From: a candidate division TM6 bacterium GW2011_GWE2_41_16
GTDB taxonomy: Bacteria > Babelota > Babeliae > Babelales > Babelaceae
Direction of reading: 5' to 3'
DNA length: 34,541 nt
Assembly: GCA_000996695.1 (NCBI GenBank)
Contig: LCAT01000014.1
Span: 1-34,541, forward strand
Positions within the stretch are counted from its first letter, which is position 1. Every line of letters begins with the position of its first letter. Made by a program: the position numbers and the translations under genes. Below the pieces are notes generated by a model. That model was not told the DNA's origin. It saw nothing but the letters and a program-made list of their open reading frames with translations, and did no database searches. Positions 32,299 through 34,541 of the stretch are shown piece by piece.

Positions 32299-32721
32299 AT
32301 GAACAAAAAAATAATGTCAGGTGTTTTGGTTCTTGCCCTTGTATGCGGCATGTCAGTTCAAGCAATTGAGTTGAAAAAAGCGATAGTTCCTGTTGCTGTT
32401 GGCGGTACCATGGCAGGCGCACTCGTGTTATCACATGTTGCCGATACGAGTAACTTTTTAGCTCCTGTAGCGCGTGTATTGAAAAATCACAAATTGACTG
32501 CATGTACATTGGTGGCATGTGGCTTTGTTGCTGCAGCATATGCATGGGGCGATAAACAAAAAACGGTTAAAAACGCACAACAAAACGATGCACAGCAAAA
32601 TTTAAACTTCTTCCAGCGCATTATTTCCGGTTTTGGCAAAATGGGGCCAAATGGTAAAAATGTTTCTGATGCGGTAGGACTTCTCGCATTAACTGGCAAA
32701 TTGATGGCTTTTGTTGCCTAA
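32299..32721 (+). CDS. Small exported membrane protein, array member 1
   Basis: The protein has 140 residues, with AAGGA seven bases before the ATG. The signal peptide is MNKKIMSGVLVLALVCGMSVQA|IELK. Two Gly/Ala-rich hydrophobic segments follow (about 28-46 and 66-84), flanking a polar loop with DTSNFLAPVARVLKNHK. A Gln/Asn-rich part leads to FFQRIISGFGKMG and a final hydrophobic stretch. It is paralogous to the next gene: FLAPVARVLKNHK against IFSPVMNVLKGHK, LVACGFVAAAYAWGDK against LVACGVVALAYSIGDK, and GFGKMG against GFFKMG. Function unknown. Confidence 0.85.
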   Translation: MNKKIMSGVLVLALVCGMSVQAIELKKAIVPVAVGGTMAGALVLSHVADTSNFLAPVARVLKNHKLTACTLVACGFVAAAYAWGDKQKTVKNAQQNDAQQNLNFFQRIISGFGKMGPNGKNVSDAVGLLALTGKLMAFVA

Positions 32722-32756
32722 TATTGCTTGTAGATTTTTGTATTGAAATAGAACGC

Positions 32757-32787
32757 AGGGGGAGCGTTGAGCTCCTCCTATTTTTTT
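32757..32787 (+). terminator. Terminator between array members 1 and 2
   Basis: AGGGGGAGC pairs with GCTCCTCCT (one wobble) around a 5-base loop and is followed by a seven-T run. It ends two bases before the ribosome site of the next gene, so it could act as an attenuator as well as a terminator. Confidence 0.8.
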
Positions 32788-32805
32788 GAAGGATGAAATA
32801 AGACC

Positions 32806-33249
32806 GTGTGTAAGAGTCGTGCAAATCTATTAATTATAACCTGTGCCATTGTCGCTGTATGCTGTGGATCAGCCACGTATGCATGGCGACCTACCTCAAA
32901 ACAGATAGCAGTTTCTGCGTCTGTTGTGGGTGTGGTTGGTTTGGCTTACTTTGCAGACTCGCATGACATTTTTTCACCGGTCATGAATGTTTTAAAAGGG
33001 CACAAAAAGACCGTTACGGCTCTTGTTGCCTGTGGTGTTGTTGCTCTTGCGTACAGTATTGGTGATAAGGTCACCATGCCCGATGACAAAGATCGTTCGC
33101 GATGGTTTATTCGCTCAGGTTGTTATGAATTTTTACGAAAAACCTTTGACGGATTTTTTAAAATGGGTGGTTTCGTGCGTGACTGTAATGATATTCATAT
33201 TGCAACCACGACGGCTGCACGTTTTGTTATGCAAACAAATAAGCATTAA
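32806..33249 (+). CDS. Small exported membrane protein, array member 2
   Basis: The protein has 147 residues from GTG 32806. AAGGA lies 12 bases upstream, a rather long gap, and an ATG-AAA-TAA mini frame sits between, so the start is less sure. Residues 1-26 form a signal-type segment (RANLLIITCAIVAVCCGSATYA). The core matches array member 1 (hydrophobic helix, ADSHDIFSPVMNVLKGHK, hydrophobic helix, GDK, then CYEFLRKTFDGFFKMGG). The C-terminus differs and is polar. No known family. It may depend on read-through of the terminator just upstream or on its own promoter. Confidence 0.8.
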   Translation: MCKSRANLLIITCAIVAVCCGSATYAWRPTSKQIAVSASVVGVVGLAYFADSHDIFSPVMNVLKGHKKTVTALVACGVVALAYSIGDKVTMPDDKDRSRWFIRSGCYEFLRKTFDGFFKMGGFVRDCNDIHIATTTAARFVMQTNKH

Positions 33250-33308
33250 AATAAGAAGAAGTTTAAGGGGTGTAGCGTGAAATTTTTTTTAAACTGTTTG
33301 GAGATTTT

Positions 33309-33770
33309 ATGTTGATCAATATGAAGTCAATGAAAGTGCGAGCATGTCTTATGCTTGCCCTGATCGTTTGTAGTATAAGTTGCTCATCAGTGCACGCAGG
33401 CGCTGTAAAATCGATGGTTAAATTGACTATCGGTGTACCGTGCTTGATCGGTGCATTTTTTGCAGCAAATGAATTTAAAAGCACATGGCCAGAAGCTCGT
33501 CTTGTGTATGCGGATGAATTGTACAAGTCAAGTATACATGAGGATTGGAAGAATCGCATTGCGGGATGGTTTAGGCTTAAGCCTCAAAACATTGCTGGTG
33601 ATGCTTTTGCAAGTCCAATAGAAACTTTCAAAAGGCTTATGAATGCTACGAAAACTAATGGCGAGTCGGTAAAAGAAGCTACCCAAAAAAATATGGTTTG
33701 TGCGGGTACGACGTTGGTGTGTGGTATTGTGGGTTTGGTATTTACGCTCAGCGCACTCAAGCATCTTTAA
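33309..33770 (+). CDS. Small exported membrane protein, array member 3
   Basis: The protein has 153 residues, with GGAG five bases before the ATG. The signal peptide is MKSMKVRACLMLALIVCSIS followed by a VHA cut. A first hydrophobic segment (about 36-53) is followed by a long polar part with WPEARLVYADELYKS, then ETFKRLMNATK and a last hydrophobic segment (VCAGTTLVCGIVGLVFTLSAL). That last segment is similar to the ones in array member 4 (GGCSVVCGAVGLAFLLESI). The general plan is as in members 1 and 2 but sequence similarity to them is weak. Confidence 0.82.
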   Translation: MLINMKSMKVRACLMLALIVCSISCSSVHAGAVKSMVKLTIGVPCLIGAFFAANEFKSTWPEARLVYADELYKSSIHEDWKNRIAGWFRLKPQNIAGDAFASPIETFKRLMNATKTNGESVKEATQKNMVCAGTTLVCGIVGLVFTLSALKHL

Positions 33771-33807
33771 ATCGAAATTTTTTTTAAAAATATCATGAGA
33801 AAGTAAT

Positions 33808-34407
33808 ATGAAAAAAAATAAAACAAATAAAATAATCGTTTTGATATGCTGCTTTTTATTAGCCTTAACACCTATTTCTGCTCATGCTATGTCAATCCTT
33901 GTCCAACGAGGTGTTGGTTTGGGACTCTGTTTACCTACCGTTATTTTTGGTTCTATGGCCAAAAAATCTCATCAATATGGTTTTGGAAGTAGAGGTGTAT
34001 TTTATGGTGGATGCTCGGTAGTTTGTGGTGCTGTAGGCTTAGCCTTTTTACTCGAGTCGATTAAATCACCTGTTTTGCAAGCATGGACTGGTGCGGGACT
34101 TGGCCTGGTTTCTTGTTTCGCGGGACATGAAGCTTTCTGTCAGTATAAAGATGGCGGTAAAATAGGCATAAATGTGATGCTTAATCATCTTGGCCTTAAA
34201 ATGAGAATTCCATACAATCAACAAGAAAAAGGTCTGGTAGCTGAGCATACTTCTAAAGAAGGTTCAGTTGATATGAGTGGTAATTTTGGACAAAATGTGT
34301 ACGAATCTTTTATGAAGATGGGTATGTACGGAGCTCCTGCAGCTTTTTGCGGCATTATTGGTTTGACGCTTATAGCCAAATCGATGAAAACTCTTTTTGC
34401 TCATTAA
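33808..34407 (+). CDS. Small exported membrane protein, array member 4
   Basis: The protein has 199 residues; the upstream GAGAAAG is a fair ribosome site. The signal peptide is KIIVLICCFLLALTPISAHA|MSIL. Three or four Gly/Cys-rich hydrophobic segments follow (about 34-50, 68-88, 96-112 and 173-192). Two of them share the pattern G-x-x-x-x-C-G-x-x-G-L with array member 3. Before the last segment is VYESFMKMGMYG, recalling GFGKMG and GFFKMG of members 1 and 2. No family is recognised. Likely an integral or pore-like membrane protein, but that is only inferred from composition. Confidence 0.83.
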   Translation: MKKNKTNKIIVLICCFLLALTPISAHAMSILVQRGVGLGLCLPTVIFGSMAKKSHQYGFGSRGVFYGGCSVVCGAVGLAFLLESIKSPVLQAWTGAGLGLVSCFAGHEAFCQYKDGGKIGINVMLNHLGLKMRIPYNQQEKGLVAEHTSKEGSVDMSGNFGQNVYESFMKMGMYGAPAAFCGIIGLTLIAKSMKTLFAH

Positions 34408-34463
34408 AGTAAAGTAATGTTTATGAAAAAGTTAAAAAGTTTTTGTTTATTCAAATCGCAGAA

Positions 34464-34489
34464 AACCCCAAGGCTTTTTAAGCCTGGGG
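34464..34489 (-). terminator. Terminator-like hairpin at the right edge, minus strand
   Basis: CCCCA (34466-34470) with TGGGG (34485-34489) and GGCTT with AAGCC form a 10-bp stem with one bulged A and a 3-base loop. Read on the minus strand it ends GGGGTTTTC. It could serve a gene beyond the window; no gene is seen after 34407. Confidence 0.5.
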
Positions 34490-34541
34490 ATGAATGCGAT
34501 ACCGAATAGAAGCCAAGGCTAAAGAAATAAAAAAAGACTAT

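Overview
The window looks like a chromosomal segment of a small-genome, host-associated Gram-negative-type bacterium. The best guess is the candidate phylum Dependentiae (TM6, Babeliales). This is an inference from gene content and style, not from a marker gene: many short secreted or membrane proteins that match no family I recognise, ankyrin-type and coiled-coil secreted proteins, a Bax-inhibitor-1 homologue, compact housekeeping genes scattered without their usual partners, and a standard genetic code. Peptidoglycan (murB) and lipoprotein biogenesis (lspA, lgt) genes show a walled cell with lipoproteins. I see no tRNA, rRNA, CRISPR array, transposase or phage gene.

Layout. 125-8187 (minus): an 1836-residue secreted or anchored protein with three divergent repeat modules and a J-domain near its C-terminus, a coiled-coil secreted protein, and a small anchored protein with a SEC-C-like zinc motif. 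A roughly 470-bp gene-free stretch (5881-6356) is packed with hairpin repeats. 8311-9429 (plus): a lipoprotein candidate and a Nudix hydrolase. 9344-11705 (minus): a secreted protein of four tandem Cache domains followed by a small secreted protein whose end overlaps the Nudix gene. 11921-16187: membrane and unknown proteins, a BI-1 family protein and murB. 16410-18001 (plus): a tandem pair of paralogous secreted ankyrin-like proteins. 18061-20375 (minus): two periplasmic foldase-like proteins (SurA-like and a PpiC-type lipoprotein). 20529-24011 (minus): pheT-lspA-comF, tightly packed. 24111-30278 (plus): a small secreted protein, HU, serS, a HemW-like radical SAM protein, a flavin split-barrel protein, a coiled-coil secreted protein and an ankyrin protein. 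30387-31079 (minus): an RsuA/RluB-type pseudouridine synthase. 31208-34407 (plus): lgt followed by four consecutive small secreted or membrane proteins, of which the first two are clear paralogues.

How the parts fit. Much of the window serves the cell envelope: lgt and lspA mature lipoproteins (candidates at 8311, 19350 and 28264), the two foldases would assist exported proteins, and at least a dozen exported proteins of unknown function are encoded. Many predicted signal-peptide cleavage sites share an Ala/Gly followed by Met/Ile and Gln/Glu/Asp.

The most unusual non-coding feature is a dispersed composite palindromic repeat of about 105-115 bp, with five copies in both orientations and internal palindromes. 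Its terminal hairpin (ATGGC-N4-GCCAT) also occurs alone, and elements touch the 3' ends of two genes. Convergent gene pairs are separated by long, almost perfect terminator hairpins.
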